Below are positions 32,557-43,407 of a DNA stretch of 64,000 bases, piece by piece. This stretch comes from Selaginella moellendorffii (Eukaryota > Streptophyta > Lycopodiopsida > Selaginellales > Selaginellaceae). The stretch lies in assembly GCF_000143415.4 (NCBI RefSeq), contig NW_003314352.1:632402-696401 (forward strand), given 5' to 3'. Positions within the stretch are counted from its first letter, which is position 1; each line of letters opens with the position of its first letter. The notes under the pieces were generated by a model. It had not been told where the DNA came from. It searched no databases and saw nothing but the letters and a program-made list of their open reading frames with translations. The translations under genes and the position numbers were made by a program.

Positions 32557-35093
32557 ATGGAAACGCCACAGGCGGGAGGAGCTGGCCATGGCGACGACGC
32601 GTGGAGGGGCAGCAGCTGCGATCCGGCATTGCCCTTGGAGTCGGATCCCAAGAGGCAGCAGCAGCAGCAGGGCGAAGAGGCGTGGAATTGCGCAGGGGGC
32701 GAAGGCGATGATGAGCGCCCGAGGAAGAAGCTGCTGCTCCACGATCCAGCAGCGGCGGGGGCATTGAGCAGCTGGAGCCCTAATCCGGGCCTGGCGGGCG
32801 CGGGATTAGCGAATGCGAGCGCGGGGGGCGATGGCGGGGGATGGATGCCCTCGGCGGCGGACAAGATGGAATATTCCATGGAAGCTGACAATGGAAAAAA
32901 CAACATCCCCCAACTCGTGCTTGAGGAGGAAAGGAAGGAAATGAAGAAGGAGGAGATGGCGATGGCGGCCAGGAAGGAGGGAGCGCCGCCTTTTGTGCCT
33001 CCTGCGCTCGTGCCACCGTCTCTCCCTTCTAGGGGTAATTTCGAGCAGCCCATCAAGGAGGAGGCTGGATCGGAGGAGGCTGAGGAGAGGCCCAAGATCA
33101 TCGCTGCTACTGAGGATGACAAGAGGAAGGCGAGGGATCCCCACCACCACCACCATCACAAGCGGGATCGCGATGGGAACGCCAAGGTCGAAGAGGAGAA
33201 GCACGAGGACGTGAAGATGGAGGCTGGAGGAGGCGACGACGCCATCGCCAATAGCACCGGCATCAAAGGCAAGGATAGATCTGTGGAGAACAACGCCGCG
33301 ACCGAGGACGAGATCATGGAGGACGCTGCTCAGCCCGTTGACAAAGATAAGATTGTCCAGCAGCGGAAAAGGATGTCACGGCAGCGAGGCGAGGGGCGAT
33401 CGAGGTTTAGATCCAAGGATCGAGAAGGGTATGTGTGCTTTTCTTGCTTCTCTGATCTAAATGCCGGTCTCTTCTTTTTTCTCAGATGGCTCGGTGCTCG
33501 TGCTGAATCGTCTGCCGTGACTTACAAGATCGGTGAAGGCCTGCCCGAGCTAGCGAAGCTTTGGAAGGAGAGTGCGTCCAGTTCTTCCGAGGGTGGGAGC
33601 AATGGCGGAGCTGCTCCACTTTTGGAAGTGAGAGTGGCTGCTGATCTAGCCACAACATCCAACAGACAGGTCTCGATTCTTCCTTCGTTGTGTGTGCCAA
33701 GTACTAAACACCATATCCAGGTTCGTGGGAGCCAACTTTGGGGAACAGACATCTACACCGAGGATTCCGACCTCGTTGCTGGTAAGTTTTTCTCTTCCGT
33801 GTTTGTGCAGAGAAGCTGAGGTAACTTTTGGTGCTCACGCAGTTCTCATGCACACCGGCTACTACAGTCCGACTGCATCGCCTCCCCCGTCTTGCATTTC
33901 AGAAATTCGAGCAACGCTGCGCGTCCTTCCTCCACAAAACGGTGAGCTTTTTATGGTGTAATATGCAGCAACCTTTTTGTCTTTGGACAGGTTATAAATC
34001 AACTTTGAGAAACAGCGTCCGATCGCGTGCCTGGGGCGCTGCCAGCGGCTGCAGCTACAGTATCGAGCGTTGCCGTATTGTGAAGGTAACAAAAAAGTCG
34101 TGCTTTCTTTTTGTGGATCTCAGTTTTCTGTTTGTCCTTTCACGTTTTTCTAGTCGGGAGGGGGATTTGCAGATTTGGAACCTTGCTTGAACAGGATGCC
34201 AGTTGTAGCTCCAACGCTTGCTCCTGCTGCAATGGAGCGGACCATGACTACACGATCGGCATCATCGGTAGTGTATCATCTCTTAGTTTCTAGTTTTTAA
34301 TCGCGTTGTTTGATGGCACAGAATGCTCACCGGCAGCAACGGTTTGTTCAAGAAGTTACGATCCAGTATAACTTATGCAATGAGCCCTGGTAGGTTGTTC
34401 TCTAGAGATCTTGTTGAGCCTCGTAACAATTCGTTTTCTATGCTCCAGGCTGAAGTACAGCATGAGCATCGTCGCGGACAGGGGCTTGAAGAAGTCACTC
34501 TACACGTCTGCGCGTCTCAAAAAGGGAGATGTCCTCTACTTGGAGACGCACTCACACAGGCAAGCCAAAGAAAACGATAGCTTCTCCAAAAGTTTCAAAC
34601 TCTCTCACGAAAGCGTAATTCACAGGTACGAGCTGTCCTACGATGGCGAGAAGGCATCCTCCAACGGGACAGCCCCAGCTACAACAACAGCGACCTCGTC
34701 CCAAGCTCCATCTCAAGCTCCGGAAAAGCCCAGCAAAGATAAAGCGCCCTCGAGCGACAAGGAGAAGCCGCATTCTCACAATGGCTTTTGTGACAAGAAC
34801 GGGGACTACGCCGAGCACTACAAGTGGGCTCGATGCAACGTCCCTTTGCCGCTGTCCATTGTTCGATCCAAAGGAGTGCCGCTCCCTCCAGATTGCGTCC
34901 AGGTGAGTGAGATAAAAAAAAAATCCATGCTTGAGTTCTTGGTTCTCACGCTGCGATTTTTCGTTCTTCGCAGGTTCTCGAGGAGAGTTTGACGTGGGAA
35001 GAGGTCCAATGGTCTCCCACTAGCGTTTGGGTCCGCGGCAAAGAATTCCCGCTCGCAAGGGCCCAGTTTCTTTCTCCTGGAGTTTCCCCGTGA
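32557..35093 (+). CDS. HDC1: HDC1-like histone deacetylation complex subunit (Rxt3 domain)
   Basis: Homologue of Arabidopsis HDC1 and yeast Rxt3, a scaffold of HDA6/HDA19 (Rpd3-type) deacetylase complexes in the nucleus. Ten exons (32557-33428, 33486-33669, 33721-33781, 33843-33941, 33991-34085, 34154-34267, 34322-34389, 34449-34559, 34626-34902, 34974-35093) give 666 aa. The long first exon is a disordered, charged region with poly-Gln and a six-His run. The Rxt3 domain spans exons 3-10: RGSQLWGTDIYTEDSDLVA, VLMHTGYY, WLKYSMSIVADRGLKKSLYT, LKKGDVLYLETHSHR. The C terminus has VQWSPTSVWVRGKEFPLAR. The intron 34560-34625 appears to use a GC donor; leaving it in would add 22 in-frame residues. 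Confidence 0.9.
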
Positions 35094-35184
35094 TGACAAT
35101 GCAAGGAGATTTTTTTTGTTCCAACTTTACCATTGCCCTAAATTCAAAGAACGGACGGCTACGATTTGAAGTGCCGCAAGCCGA

Positions 35185-35203
35185 GGTTTAGGGTTTAGGG
35201 TTC
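35185..35203 (+). promoter_or_regulatory. Double telo-box upstream of the first glycine-rich RNA-binding gene
   Basis: GGTTTAGGGTTTAGGGTTC lies 71 bases before the start codon. Telo-boxes are common near the start of plant translation and RNA-metabolism genes. Confidence 0.55.
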
Positions 35204-35273
35204 TAGAAGAATCGCGCCCCGCGCTCTCCCCGCATTCTCTCCATCTCCTCGCTGCGGCGGCGCTACAGCAGCA

Positions 35274-36230
35274 ATGGCGTTCATGTCGCGGCTGGGCGGT
35301 TCTTTGAAAGGTGCGCTCAAGCCAAACAGATTAGCGGCCGCTGCGCTTCCGGCGACATACACCTTGAGCCGCGGGTTTTCGTCCAAGCTCTTTATCGGCG
35401 GTATGATCCTCGATTGTCTCGGGTGTTTGATGCATTTGATCGATGATTCTCAGGTCTTGCCTGGGGCACCGAGGAGAGAGGGTTGCGAGACGCGTTCAGT
35501 CCCTTTGGAGAGATTATAGAAGGTATAAAAGTTTTTCTTGGTCTCTCGCAAATCTCTCGTTGCAGTGAGAGTCATCCAGGATCGAGAGACTGGACGCTCA
35601 AGAGGATTTGGTTTCGTGAGCTACATTACCGATCAAGAGGCACAGAAGGCTATGGAAGCCATGGACGGAAGGGTACAGAAAGAACCATGGTTTTGCAAAG
35701 AGATAATCTCTTCTCGCCTTTATTTCTTGAAGGTCTTGGATGGTCGCACGATCCGGGTGAATTACGCGACGCAGAGACAGCCCGGTAGCTTTGGCGGCGG
35801 CGACGGTGGTGGCTACGGTGGAGGCTACGCCAGCGGTGGCGGGGCATACGGCGGTGGCGGCTTTGGAGGTGGTGGCGAGGGAGGCCTCGAGACAACCAGT
35901 GACGCTCCTCCTGGTAAGAACGAGTTTTTTTTTGTTTATTAAGTTAGGTCCTGAGCGATTCTCTCCTTGGTTTTTCCAGAAGAGGAAGAACAGAGAGCTC
36001 CTATCACCGGCGGTGGCTATGGAGTGACCACCGGTGGATTGGGCGCGGCAGCAAGTGGAATGGAAGCTCCTCCTTCGCAGCCATCGCCAGGCTATGGAGT
36101 CACGACCGGGGGCTATGGCGGCGGCTATGGAGATTCATCCTCGAGCTCCGGTGGTGGCGGCTATGGAGTCTCAAGTAACTCGACCGAGGAAGAATCCAGA
36201 GGCTATGGTGTAGGTAGTGGTGGTTTCTAG
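35274..36230 (+). CDS. Glycine-rich RNA-binding protein, organelle-targeted (copy 1)
   Basis: A single RRM protein of the mitochondrial GR-RBP / ORRM type; such proteins assist RNA editing or stability. Five exons (35274-35400, 35454-35522, 35566-35672, 35733-35913, 35980-36230) give 244 aa. The N terminus is a presequence (MSRLGGSLKGALKPNRLAAA ... LSRGFSS). The RRM has RNP2 KLFIGGLAW and RNP1 RGFGFVSY. The tail is Gly/Tyr-rich with GYGVTTGGYGGGYG-type repeats. Exons 2 and 3 (69 and 107 bases) match those of the next gene exactly in length, so the two are tandem duplicates. Confidence 0.93.
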
Positions 36231-36358
36231 TTTCTAGTTGTGTGTTCTCTCTATAATTTAGAGCGGTGGTGTTTTAAGTTTGAATTTAAACAGCGTATAT
36301 TCTCTGGGGTTTAAATTGAAGTGTTGAGAATCTTCTCTCTAGGGTTTATGCCGGCCAA

Positions 36359-36370
36359 GGTTTAGGGTTT
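36359..36370 (+). promoter_or_regulatory. Telo-box upstream of the second glycine-rich RNA-binding gene
   Basis: GGTTTAGGGTTT lies about 97 bases before the ATG of copy 2. A promoter motif similar to that of copy 1 fits a tandem duplication that included the promoter. Confidence 0.5.
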
Positions 36371-36466
36371 AAGGCGGAGGAGGGATCTCCGGCGCTCGCG
36401 AGCGGTGAGCGTTTCTTGTCTCTTAGATTCTGTCCGCGATATCGGCTTGCTTGGCTCCAGGTCGCG

Positions 36467-38563
36467 ATGGCATTCTTGTCGCGGCTGGGCAGCGGTCTGA
36501 TGAGAAATGCCCTCAAGCCCAAGCGAATCGCGGCTGGCACGGCCTTGCCGGCGACTTACGTTCTCAGCCGGGGATTCGCTTCCAAGCTCTTCGTCGGAGG
36601 TTTGTGTGATGCTTTCCCTGGAATTTTCTCTTCTTGTTTCTTCATTTCTTTGATGCTTTCCTATGGATCAGGCCTTTCATGGAACACCACCGACGATACT
36701 TTGGGGCAGTCATTCGCTGGCTATGGAGAGATCGTGGAAGGTACGAGAAAGAAGTAGAAAAATGTGGAATGAAAAACTCGCTTTCTCCGTTTGCAGTGAG
36801 GGTGATTAGCGATCGCGAGACGGGACGATCCAGGGGCTTTGGATTCGTCACATTCATCAACGATGCGGACGCACAAAAGGCGCTCGAAGGCATGGACGGG
36901 AAGGTGATAGACAAACACCAAGTTTGCGTCTAGTGCCTGAAATGGTCTTTTGTTCTACCAGATGCTAGATGGCCGGACTGTCCGCGTGAACTACGCGACG
37001 CAAAGACAGCCTAGCGCGTTTGGAGGCGGTGGCTTTGGTGACGGAGGTGGCGGCGGCGGCGCCTATGGTGGCGGAGGCTTTGCGACTGGCGGTGGTGCTT
37101 ACGGCGGTGGAGGAGGCGCTTACGGAGGTGGCGGCGGTGGTTACAGTGGCGGTGGCGGTGGTGGCTACAGTGGTGGCGGTGGTGGTGACTTTAACAACAA
37201 CAATTCTTTCGGCACAGGAGGTGGTGGTGGTAATCCATTTGGTGGTAGGCGTTACACTAATGTGGACCCTTTTGGTGGTGTCTTTGATGGTCCAGGAGAC
37301 GCCTATGGCAACACCACCGCTGAGGAGCAAAGACCACCCCCCACTGGCGCTGGCTTCGGAGTTTCTACCGGCGGCTATGGTGGAAGCCATGCTGATCCGG
37401 TCGGAACTGGAACAGGAAACGCCACCGGTGGTGGTTTCGGTGCTGATGCTTCTTCTGGAGGTGGCTACGGTGCATCGTCTGGCACCACCACTGGAGGCTA
37501 TGGTTCAGGGTATGGTGCTACCACAGGAGGCTATGGTGCTGGAAGCTCCGGTAGTGACGGCGGTGCTGGCTTTGGAGCGAGTAATACAGCAGGGGGCTCG
37601 GGTGGCTATGGTGTGAACTCTGGCGGATATGGAGCAGCAACAGGAAACACTGGAGGATTTGGAGCTACAGGCGGAAGCTCTGGAGGATATGGTTCCACAG
37701 GAGGCTCCGGTGGCTTTGGAGTTACAGGCGGAAGCTCTGGAGGATATGGAGCTACCACAGGAGGCTCCGGAGGATTTGGAGTTACAGGTGGAAGCTCTGG
37801 AGGATATGGAGCTACCACAGGAGGCTCCGGAGGATTTGGAGTTACAGGTGGAAGCTCTGGAGGATATGGAGCTACGACAGGGGGCTCCGGAGGCTTTGGA
37901 GCTACAAGCGGAAGCTCTGGAGGATATGGAGCTACCACAGGAGGATACGGAGCTGGAGGCTCTGGACTATATGGAGCTACAACTGGAGGCTCGGATACAA
38001 CCGGGAGCACTGGAGGAGGATATGGAGTTTCAACCGGAGGCTCGAGCCCAGGAAGCTCTGATGGATCTCTTGTCAGTCCAGGAAGCAGTGGCGGATATGG
38101 TGTGAGTTCTGGATCAACCAGCGGAGGCTATGGCGTTTCGGGTCCTGGTGGAAGCGCGGGTGGCGGATATGGCGTCTCGACTCCTGGTGGAAGCTCGGGT
38201 GGCGGATATGGCGTGACTACTCCTGGTGGAAGTTCGAGTGGCGGATATGGAGTGACTACTGCTGGTGGAAGCGCCGGTGGCGGATATGGTGTTACTACTC
38301 CGAGTGGTGGCTATGGCGTTAGTTCTTCGGCTGGAAGCTCCGGAAGCTCGGGTGGTAGCACTCCGGATGGAAGCTCTGGTGGATATGGTGTTGGCGGTGG
38401 CTATGGCGTCGGGAACTCTAGTGGTGGCGGTGTCACTGCTCCCAGCACTGGCGGTTATGTGGTCACAACTGGAGACAACTCAAGCTCAAGTGGGTCTGGC
38501 GTGGCCGCAAGTGGGGACAGCTCCGAGGCCCCGGAACTGGGATATGGCGTCGGTAGTGGGTAG
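36467..38563 (+). CDS. Glycine-rich RNA-binding protein, organelle-targeted (copy 2, expanded tail)
   Basis: Tandem paralogue of the gene just upstream. Four exons (36467-36599, 36672-36740, 36797-36903, 36962-38563) give 636 aa. Presequence (FLSRLGSGLMRNALKPKR), RNP2 KLFVGGLSW and RNP1 RGFGFVTF are conserved. Exon 4 is a single 1.6-kb open exon encoding a huge Gly/Ser/Thr/Tyr-rich tail, in which GGYG-based units are repeated. Copy 1 has an intron within its tail; here no splice is needed. The tail is a likely disordered, condensation-prone segment by composition. Whether such a protein is imported intact into an organelle is uncertain. Confidence 0.9.
37668..37960 (+). repeat. 60-base coding minisatellite (20-residue unit)
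   Basis: Within the tail exon of copy 2, a 60-base unit repeats head to tail about five times; the two bases sets at 37741-37800 and 37801-37860 are nearly identical. The translated unit is built around SSGGYGATTGGSGGFGVTGG. All copies remain in frame. Confidence 0.9.
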
Positions 38564-39469
38564 TATAAGTAGTAAGGGGAAACAGTAGAAATGGGGCCTA
38601 CGCGATATTTATAGTGGCTTATGAGATATTTCCACGTGTATCCAAGTAGTGCTTGCCACGTGTAGTAAAGGTTATCTCGGCCAGCGTGGATGACAATCTG
38701 GCGTACGTCATCCCACGTCAGCGCGGGCCTAGCTATGCCCGTTTATATGGCTCCTCGCTTGCGTGTGTAGCGCAAACAGCCCTAGCTCTCGCGCGCGCCG
38801 GCGCTGGCGCCCCTTTCTTGGCGCATCGAGAGATCGCGAATGCGGCAAGGTCGGTTTTAGGGTTTGCGGCAATGCGCGCAATGGCGTGTGCGAATTTGCC
38901 TCTGGCTGCTGCTGCGGAGATGCTTCGCTCCCCGATGCTCACAGGTGAGTGATTAGATTACGTTTCTTTACACGCGCCTCCCTCTCCATCCCTCCTCTCT
39001 CTCTCTCTCTCTCGCTTGTTTGACGCGAATTTCACGAAAGAGTTATTCATTGGGCAGTACTATACTTTCTTGTCCACTTTTGAAAAACAAACACTTCTCT
39101 TTCCCCCTGGTTGGTTTTCAAGTTTTATCTATTTTTTCTTTTCGCAAACACTGACTGCTCATCCGACTTGGACAGGTGAATTGGAGCATCCAGAGACTCG
39201 ATCTCCGTGAGAGAGAGCTCCTCCTCCCCCTACGCTGATCGATCATGGTTCGGCTCTCCACATTCTCGTTCCGGTCACAGTGGTCGACTACAGGAACCAA
39301 GGACAAGCTGGCAGCCTCGCTCATGGTATGTTTCCATCCAAAACAAAGGAGAGTGGTCTAGTCGGAAAAGCCTTAACGATTACTCTTAGGCGAGGTCACA
39401 GCGAGTCGAGGGGCTCGGCACAGGGACAGGAAAGAAGAAAGCAAGCTCAAGGTTGCTCGAGGCTGAGCA
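38564..39469 (+). promoter_or_regulatory. Promoter and long 5' leader of the EID1-like F-box gene
   Basis: Two CCACGTGTA boxes (38632-38640 and 38656-38664) and two ACGTCA sites (TACGTCA near 38704 and CACGTCA near 38714) form a tight cluster of ABRE/bZIP-type motifs. Downstream there are exon-like stretches bounded by GT/AG (38945-39175 and about 39327-39390), with short ATG-started frames, so the leader is probably spliced and holds small upstream ORFs. No separate gene can be supported. Confidence 0.5.
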
Positions 39470-40378
39470 ATGCTGTCGAGACAGCCCAGGCAGCGGCGGC
39501 GGTACCCGCACCAGCACCATGGCCAAGGTGCTGGGCTGCTCAACGAGGACATCCTGGAGCTGGTATTGCGGCACGCCAACTGGAACCCGTACATGCTGTG
39601 CGCCATCGCGTGCGTGTGCAAGCCGCTCAACGAGCTCATCAAGCTGGAGATGTGGAAGAAGTTTTGCCTGTCGCGCGCGCCCCGCATGGCGGCCGACCTC
39701 TCCTTCGGCGTCAAGAACGACGCCATCGAGATCAACTGGGACAAGCTGGGCAAGCTCATGATCTACTGCGCCGGCTGCCACTCGACGCGCCACTTCAAGT
39801 CGCTCTCGCCGCCGGGTGGCGGCCACCTCGTCTTGAAGTCGCGCTTCTCGCGGACGTCGGGGCGGAGCTTCCTCCATCCAAAGTGCCGCTCGGACGTGCT
39901 GTACGTGACGGACCTGTGCGAGCACCTGGATGACGAGGAGGACGTGGGCCTCTTCCGCGGGGTGTTCAAGTCGTTCGGGGCGTCCAAGACGCGGCAGATG
40001 CTGCTGGACCGCGGGAAGCTGGAGGAGGGGGCGTGCTGCCCGTTTTGCCGGTCGCGGGTGTGGAGCATGATGGAGGCGAGGATGATCCCGCCCAGTGCGC
40101 AGCGGCGGCTAGCGTCGTATGACTACGAGAACAGCATCGAGTACCTGGTGTGCATCAACGGCCACCTCACCGGGATGTGCTTGCTCCTGCCGCTACCGGA
40201 CTCGGACGAGGAGCGCGCGGGTGGCGGCGGTGGCCGAGGTGGAGGTGGTGGCGACGATGGTGGCGGCGACGAGGATGTTGACGACGACAACGAGCCCGCC
40301 GCCATGGCCAGGGACAACGGCAAAGCAGTAGCGATCAACAGCAGCAGCGACGATTGCGAGACGGACGTGCGATTGTGA
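39470..40378 (+). CDS. EID1-like F-box protein
   Basis: An SCF ubiquitin-ligase adaptor; Arabidopsis EID1 modulates phytochrome A signalling and EDL3 acts in ABA signalling. One exon, 302 aa; an in-frame TGA sits just upstream of the ATG at 39470. The degenerate F-box starts GLLNEDILELVLRHANWNP and continues with CVCKPLNELIKLEMWKKFCL. The EID1-type C-terminal domain is conserved: CLSRAPRM, CAGCHSTRHFKS, RFSRTSGRSFL, DVLYVTDLCEH, CPFCRSRVWSM and YLVCINGHLTGMC, including paired Cys that may bind zinc. The tail is Gly/Asp-rich low complexity. Target proteins cannot be predicted. Confidence 0.92.
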   Translation: MLSRQPRQRRRYPHQHHGQGAGLLNEDILELVLRHANWNPYMLCAIACVCKPLNELIKLEMWKKFCLSRAPRMAADLSFGVKNDAIEINWDKLGKLMIYCAGCHSTRHFKSLSPPGGGHLVLKSRFSRTSGRSFLHPKCRSDVLYVTDLCEHLDDEEDVGLFRGVFKSFGASKTRQMLLDRGKLEEGACCPFCRSRVWSMMEARMIPPSAQRRLASYDYENSIEYLVCINGHLTGMCLLLPLPDSDEERAGGGGGRGGGGGDDGGGDEDVDDDNEPAAMARDNGKAVAINSSSDDCETDVRL

Positions 40379-41308
40379 TATGAAAGGTTTCTACACCAAT
40401 CCAGGCACAGTGAGTGTGAGTGTGCGTGTCTGTGTGTGTTTTTTGTGTGAGTACAACTTTCTTCTCTCTCTCTCTCTCTCTCGCTCACTCTCACTCCTCT
40501 CTCACACTCTTCTTCGTTTTCATTCCTTTGGTAATTTTTGCTCCTCCAGAATCTCTTTGTTTCGCTTAATCAGCTACTCTTACTCAGCAGCCCGGAAGCT
40601 GGATCGATCTAGAAGTCAGCTAGCTGACATTACTTTTACATGTAACATTCTTGTTGCCAAAGAAATGTCAAGGACAGGGAAAGAGAGGAAGAAAAGCATC
40701 CTGGAAAAAAAAAAAATTTCCTCTCTCTCCCATTCATTGTCTCTTGCTCGTTTCTTGCGAGACAAGCGAAGCGCGCAAACGAGGAGCAGCAGCACAGCAG
40801 CCTTTGCGCGCACTAATCATACAAAACCGTTCGAAACGGTTTTCATGACAACCAAGAACGAAACCAGAAAAGAAGGGTTTCTACCATTGTTCCACTTTTG
40901 CGGGACAAGCACGACACAAAACACGCACTGTTGCTTGCTGGGAGGTTTCACGGGATCTGTTACGGAATATACCTCCCTCACTTCCCGGGGCCACCATGGG
41001 CCATAAAGACATAACCGAAAGCAAAAAGAATTTCACTAGCGCGGGTGACAGGCCACTCGAAGCGCGAATCATTCCCCGAGCTTGCAAAGGTCTCTGGCTA
41101 TGGCGGCACAGCCTTTCCACGCTCTCTCTTTCTCGTAGAAATAAAACCATTGTTTGTTTCGTTCGATTCGAGAGCTACCTTTTACATGCTTCTATTTTTC
41201 TCTTCCTTTTTTCTTCTGACTTATTTGCCTTTTTCGACCTTACGTTTGACTGATCGCGGCTCTTGATACGCGCTTATGTATCACTTAAGATCTCAAAATC
41301 AAGAGAAG

Positions 41309-41349
<41 letters not shown>

Positions 41350-41597
41350 GGAATGCAAGAACCGGGAGCGAGCAATTAAGCAGCCAGCGCTTCCAAACTC
41401 TATATGTAAAGTTACTCGTTCTTGCCTCGCACAGCCTCAGACCAAAAAAAAAACGAGTGAGAGAGGGAGAGATCGAGCAAAGAAAGGGGAGGAGGAAAGA
41501 AAGAATTTACTCAGCCACGACTTCCACCACCACCATGTCCGTGTTTTCTCCTTGCGAGCGATGGTGGTGTAACTGGTGTTGTTGGTGTTGTTGTTGT
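40379..41597. other. 3' region with CT and GA microsatellites
   Basis: No gene is seen. The stretch holds the 3' UTR of the F-box gene, a CT run near 40463-40485, and a long perfect GA run at 41311-41347, followed by the 3' UTR of the pectinesterase gene on the other strand. Confidence 0.6.
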
Positions 41598-43407
41598 TCA
41601 CACCTCCGAGAGCCACTCGTGGCCATTGATGAAGTTGATCTGCATGAACGGCCTGGCCTCGTAATCGTTGAGCTCGTGAGACCAACTGACACGGCCCGAT
41701 TCGCCGGCACCCGGTCCACTGCATTTGTACTGGCCGAAGAAGACCGTCCTGGAGGGAGCAAAAGCTTACAGAGATTAGAAACAGCATCGGGTGAGGAATC
41801 TTTCCACGGACCCCTGCTCCAAATCGCGAGGAGCGGCATCCCATGAGACACAAAAGGAAAGCATTTAAAAGGAAAACGAATCCAATACACAGGCAGTCGC
41901 AATCCCCGGGACTCGGGACAAAGCAAGCCAACAAGCAGCCAAGAAAACAATGCGGGAATCCCTGCCAAAATCCATGGAGAAAAAACCAAAGCCAATGGCG
42001 GAAGCAAGCCTTGTCCAGAAAGAAAAAAAATCCTAGGATGCCGGAGGGAGTTAAGTACCTTTGTCGCTGCGGTTCCCCCCAATCGTACCAGCCTTCGGGG
42101 ATGATCACATTGTCCATGCGCGTGTTGATGTAGACGATGCGGGAGTAGGCTCCCCAGGCACGCCCCAGAAACACCTGCCCTTTGGATCCGGTGATGGTAC
42201 AATCCACAAAGACGAAACCGGAGCTGTCGCTGGGATTCCAGCGGTTGTGAGCAGCCAGCGAGCCATACGACTCCGCAATGCTATGGAGCTCACACTCCTG
42301 AAGATAAGAAAAGCTAGCGTCAGTTTCCAGATCGGTCGATCACTACTTTTCGAGTAAACTAGAACTTACCCGAAAGATGGATTGGGCATGGCCGAAGATC
42401 ACGTCAATGGATCCCTCAATGTAGCAATCGCGGAAGTAATGCCTGCCTTGATAGTCGAAGAGGGTGTCTTGAGCGCCGTAGAAGCCGCAGGAGTAAAACG
42501 CTTGCATGTCTGCTGCTGCCAGCGCGGCCACCGCTTGCCTGTTCTCTGCTCCTGGAGGTGGTGCTGGTGATCCGTTCTGCTCACCACAATGAATCGCAGA
42601 GGAGAAAAAAAAAAAAAACCATTTGTCAAACCAAGCACGAACGCAAAGACATAAAAGCCAAGTACTTGCCTTAAAGCTGATTCCTTTGGCGATGAAACTC
42701 GGGGCCCAAGCCGTGAATGTAGCACTGTCGGCCGTGCCCGACCGGCTAGCGGCATCGTTCCATTCGATCGTCGTCTTGTCCCTCCCCGCTCCCTGGAAGA
42801 TTATGAAGGGCTTGTTGTAGGGGATGATCACCTTCTCCCTGCTCGTCAATCAATCCATTCCGGAATCGTTGCTAGGAATTGCGACAAAGGAGAAATCTTG
42901 TTCTTACCTGTAGAGGCCGGCATTGATCTGGACGTAGACCCACTGCTTGTTGTCGAGAGGGATGGAATCCACGGCGGCTTGAATCGTCTTGAAATTCCCA
43001 TGGCCGTATTGATCCACGATGAGGTACTTGGAGATGGCCATCTGCTTGAAAGGATTCCGAGCCTTGCGATTCTTGTGCATCTGCTGGTTCCACACGCCCC
43101 TGCCGTGCCTGATCCTCCCGCCGCGCCGCCGCGCCCAGGAATTGAGCAGCCGGACGGCGGAATCCGGCGCCTTGAAGAAGCTCCTGTGCGCGGGGTGCTC
43201 ATGCAAGGGAAGAAGCAGGGAGGGAGAGGGAGAAGAAGGAGATTCTTGATGCGCGATGCCGGCGCCGCTGCTGCTGTTCTTGGAGAGGATGCTCGTCAAG
43301 GCGGCGGCGGCGCGCGGATGAATCCGGGGATCTTGTTGCCCGCCGGCGGGGACGAGGAGCAAGATTATGGCGAGAGCGGCCGCGGCGACGAAAGATTGGA
43401 CCTGCAT
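41598..43407 (-). CDS. Pectinesterase (pectin methylesterase)
   Basis: A cell-wall enzyme that removes methyl groups from homogalacturonan. Five exons (43407-42908, 42838-42670, 42576-42370, 42297-42059, 41748-41598) give 421 aa. A signal peptide ([18 protein letters not shown]) is followed by a Pro/Ser-rich stretch, then the right-handed beta helix ([17 protein letters not shown]). Catalytic motifs are intact: QAVA, QDTLFD with the acid/base Asp, IDVIFG with the nucleophile Asp, and FLGRAWG with the Arg. There is no PMEI inhibitor domain, so it is a type-II enzyme. The second intron appears to start with GC (AAG|GCAAGT). The fourth intron is 310 bases, long for this window. Confidence 0.94.

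Noticed and set aside
37629-38105. Alternative frames in the glycine-rich tail exon
   Set aside because: The Glu/Leu-rich frame arises from the GGA-rich minisatellite in another phase; the RRM is in frame with the Gly/Tyr-rich reading.
38881-39210. Possible small gene before the F-box gene (ATG at 38881 with a GT/AG intron)
   Set aside because: Joining the parts gives about 37 residues with no conserved character; a spliced leader with short upstream frames is the simpler reading.
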